Below, piece by piece: positions 4,878 to 6,696 of a stretch of 6,696 bases of DNA; within the stretch, counting starts at the first letter, position 1; each line of letters begins with the position of its first letter. The translations under genes were made by a program, and so were the position numbers. Origin of the DNA: Cellvibrionaceae bacterium (GTDB taxonomy: Bacteria > Pseudomonadota > Gammaproteobacteria > Pseudomonadales > Cellvibrionaceae); assembly GCA_030597965.1 (NCBI GenBank), contig JAUVQU010000128.1:1-6696 (forward strand). The letters run 5' to 3'. Below the pieces are notes generated by a model that searched no databases, was not told the DNA's origin, and saw only the letters and a list, made by a program, of their open reading frames with translations.

Positions 4878-6696
4878 ATGGCAGAAGTAACAGTTAGCAA
4901 GCTCGCCCAGTCGGTTGGAGCGCCGGTTGAGCGCTTGCTTAAACAGATGGCTGAAGCGGGTTTGTCCCATACTTCAGAATCTGAAATAGTTTCCGATGAA
5001 GAAAAACAAACGCTTTTGGCTTTCCTTAAGACAAGTCATGGTGAAACTAGCGATGCGCCAAGGAAAATCACTCTAAAGCGTAAAACGACCACTACCTTAA
5101 GGACGGGCAGTGGCAGTAGCCGCAAAACCGTCAATGTAGAAGTGCGTAAAAAGCGTACTTACGTTAAGCGCGACGAGGTTGAGGCTACACCTGAGCCAGT
5201 AGAAGAAGTTGCTGCTGAGGTGGTAGAGGCTGTTGTTGAAACTCCAGAAGTTGAAACTCCAGAAGTTGAAACTCCAGAAGTTGAAACTCCAGAAGTTGAA
5301 ACTCCAGAAGTTGAAGCCCCTGTTGCTGAAGAACCAGCACCAGCAAAAGAAGATGCCGCGCCTAAGTTCAAGCGTTCTGTATTGGTAGATGATGCAGAAG
5401 AGAGGCGTGTTGCTTCTATGATGGCGCGTCGTAAAGCTGAGCAGGAAGTGCGTGAAGCGGCTAAGCGTAAGCAAGATGAATTGCGCGCTGAAGCAGAAGC
5501 CAAGGCTCAGCAGGCTCAGAAAGAAGAAGAAAAAGGTAAGCACGGCAAAAAGGCTCCGGTTAGAGAAACGGTTATGCCTACGCTTAAAACAAAGGGTGAT
5601 ACCGAGCCCGATGAGCCCCGCAAGAAGCCGGGTGTAAAGAAAGGGCCTAGGACAACCAAAAAGCCATTAAAAGCGGCTGTTTTTCAGGCGTTGGAAGAAG
5701 ACGATTTAACTATTAATGATTCGCCTAAGAAGTTGAGGTCGAAAAGGCAAAAGCGCAAAGCTATTAAGTTGAAGAACGAGCACGGCTTTAAGAGGCCAAC
5801 CGCTAAAATCACCCATGAAGTTGAAGTGCCAGAAATCATCACGGTTTCTGAGCTTGCTCAGCGTATGCATGTGAAGGCCGGTCTGTTGGTTAAGCAATTG
5901 ATGAAAATGGGTACGATGGCCACGATGAACGAAGCGATTGATCAGGAAACTGCTCAATTGTTAGTAGAGGAGTTGGGGCATACGGTTAAATTGGTTTCTG
6001 CTAATCAGCGCGAAGACGAGCTGGAGCAGGAAATCTTCGATGTGGCTGATGGTGGCGAAGAGATACCTCGTGCGCCAATCGTTACTGTGATGGGACACGT
6101 TGACCACGGTAAGACATCGTTACTGGATTACATTCGTAATGCGAAAGTCGTTTCTGGTGAAGCGGGTGGTATTACTCAGCACATTGGCGCTTATCGTGTG
6201 TCTACCGACAAGGGTGAAATCGCCTTTTTGGATACGCCTGGACACGCTGCGTTTACCGCCATGCGTGCCCGCGGTGCTCAGTGTACCGATGTGGTGATTT
6301 TAGTTGTTGCTGCCGACGATGGTGTTATGCCTCAGACTGAAGAGGCGATTCAGCACGCACGTGCTGCTGGCGTACCGTTGGTTGTCGCGATCAATAAGTG
6401 TGATAAAGAATCCGCTGATCCTGAGCGAGTGAAGAATGAATTGGCCGCGAAAGAAGTCATTCCTGAAGAGTGGGGTGGCGATACTCAGTTTATCTCTGTA
6501 TCGGCCCATACGGGTGAAGGTATTGATGAGCTGTTAGAAGCGGTATCACTGCAGGCAGAATTGCTGGAGTTGAAAGCTCAGGTAGGTGTGCCGGGTCGTG
6601 GTGTTGTGGTTGAAGCTAAGATGGAAAAGGGCCGCGGTATTGTGGCGACTGTTCTGGTACAGAGCGGCGAGTTGAAGCGCGGAAATATTGTTCTGG
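4878..6696 (+). CDS. infB: Translation initiation factor IF2, N-terminal part (3' end outside window)
   Basis: IF2 is the GTPase that brings initiator fMet-tRNA to the 30S subunit and drives joining of the 50S subunit. The frame is open from ATG 4878 to the right edge (606 full codons; E. coli IF2 is 890). AGAGGA (4863-4868) lies 9 nt upstream. Visible parts: an IF2_N domain (about 1-52), a basic patch including ITLKRKTTTTLR, a Glu/Pro/Val-rich linker with five identical VETPE units (120-144), a charged, probably helical stretch rich in Ala, Glu, Arg and Lys (about 175-225), a Lys/Arg-rich region (about 245-305), a second IF2_N-like domain (about 311-374), and the G domain with GHVDHGKTS (406-414), DTPGH (452-456) and NKCD (506-509), then SAHTGEGI. 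The window ends in the following beta-barrel domain. Cys in NKCD occurs in other IF2 proteins, including mitochondrial IF2. The gene is 17 nt after nusA in the same operon as the initiator tRNA it binds. Confidence 0.98.
   Translation, partial: MAEVTVSKLAQSVGAPVERLLKQMAEAGLSHTSESEIVSDEEKQTLLAFLKTSHGETSDAPRKITLKRKTTTTLRTGSGSSRKTVNVEVRKKRTYVKRDEVEATPEPVEEVAAEVVEAVVETPEVETPEVETPEVETPEVETPEVEAPVAEEPAPAKEDAAPKFKRSVLVDDAEERRVASMMARRKAEQEVREAAKRKQDELRAEAEAKAQQAQKEEEKGKHGKKAPVRETVMPTLKTKGDTEPDEPRKKPGVKKGPRTTKKPLKAAVFQALEEDDLTINDSPKKLRSKRQKRKAIKLKNEHGFKRPTAKITHEVEVPEIITVSELAQRMHVKAGLLVKQLMKMGTMATMNEAIDQETAQLLVEELGHTVKLVSANQREDELEQEIFDVADGGEEIPRAPIVTVMGHVDHGKTSLLDYIRNAKVVSGEAGGITQHIGAYRVSTDKGEIAFLDTPGHAAFTAMRARGAQCTDVVILVVAADDGVMPQTEEAIQHARAAGVPLVVAINKCDKESADPERVKNELAAKEVIPEEWGGDTQFISVSAHTGEGIDELLEAVSLQAELLELKAQVGVPGRGVVVEAKMEKGRGIVATVLVQSGELKRGNIVL
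5235..5315 (+). repeat. Five identical 15-nt tandem repeats inside infB
   Basis: The unit GTTGAAACTCCAGAA occurs five times without a single difference at 5235-5309, followed by a partial GTTGAA (5310-5315). In the infB frame each unit encodes Val-Glu-Thr-Pro-Glu (residues 120-144), in the flexible linker between the N-terminal domain and the rest of IF2. Perfect identity, including third codon positions, points to recent expansion by slippage or recombination. Unit length is a multiple of three, so changes in copy number keep the frame. Confidence 0.95.
5398..5423 (+). promoter_or_regulatory. Candidate internal translation start in infB
   Basis: AAGAGAGG (5398-5405) is a good Shine-Dalgarno match upstream of two consecutive in-frame ATG codons (5418-5423; residues 181 and 182). 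E. coli infB uses in-frame internal starts at codons 158 and 165 to make shorter IF2 forms, so a similar product lacking the first domain and the VETPE repeats is possible. The spacing of 12 nt is longer than ideal and the sequence is purine-rich anyway because it encodes Glu and Arg, so support is weak. Confidence 0.22.

Noticed and set aside
5097..5543. Long minus-strand open frames opposite infB with repetitive residues
   Set aside because: They are shadows of the plus-strand infB gene. Their repeats are only the reverse reading of the 15-nt VETPE array, and IF2 homology is clear on the + strand.

Overview
The window is a conserved gammaproteobacterial housekeeping block read entirely on the + strand: glmM (3' part) - tpiA - secG - tRNA-Leu(GAG) - initiator tRNA-Met(CAU) - rimP - nusA - infB (5' part). 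The protein sequences, gene order, moderate G+C and class II tRNA-Leu fit a member of the Gammaproteobacteria outside the Enterobacterales. A marine Cellvibrionales/Pseudomonadales-like organism is my best guess, by inference only. I see no mobile element, CRISPR array, phage gene or foreign cargo.

Region 1 (1-2234) is a central-metabolism and secretion unit. GlmM (phosphoglucosamine mutase) is cut by the left edge. TpiA (triosephosphate isomerase) follows after a 161-nt gap that holds only weak hairpins and a weak candidate promoter. SecG (Sec translocon subunit) comes 50 nt later, and tRNA-Leu(GAG) begins 16 nt after the secG stop. A strong intrinsic terminator (2205-2234) closes the unit.

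Region 2 (2235-2745) is non-coding and carries most of the local structure. It holds a second copy of the last bases of the tRNA-Leu gene followed by a second terminator, a perfect 9-bp hairpin, a near-consensus sigma-70 promoter with a G+C-rich discriminator, the initiator tRNA gene with a U1/U72 mismatch, and two successive terminator-like hairpins before rimP.

Region 3 (2746-6696) is the translation/transcription-factor operon: RimP (30S maturation), NusA (pausing, termination and antitermination) and IF2 (the GTPase that places the initiator tRNA). The tRNA and the protein that uses it are therefore probably co-transcribed, and the hairpins between the tRNA and rimP are plausible attenuation or processing points on which NusA itself could act.

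I did not find a new biological system. The points worth a second look are a degenerate 15-nt tandem repeat that starts inside the end of rimP, five identical 15-nt repeats inside infB, the duplicated tRNA end plus terminator, the unusual 1-72 mismatch of the initiator tRNA, and the likely attenuator in front of rimP.
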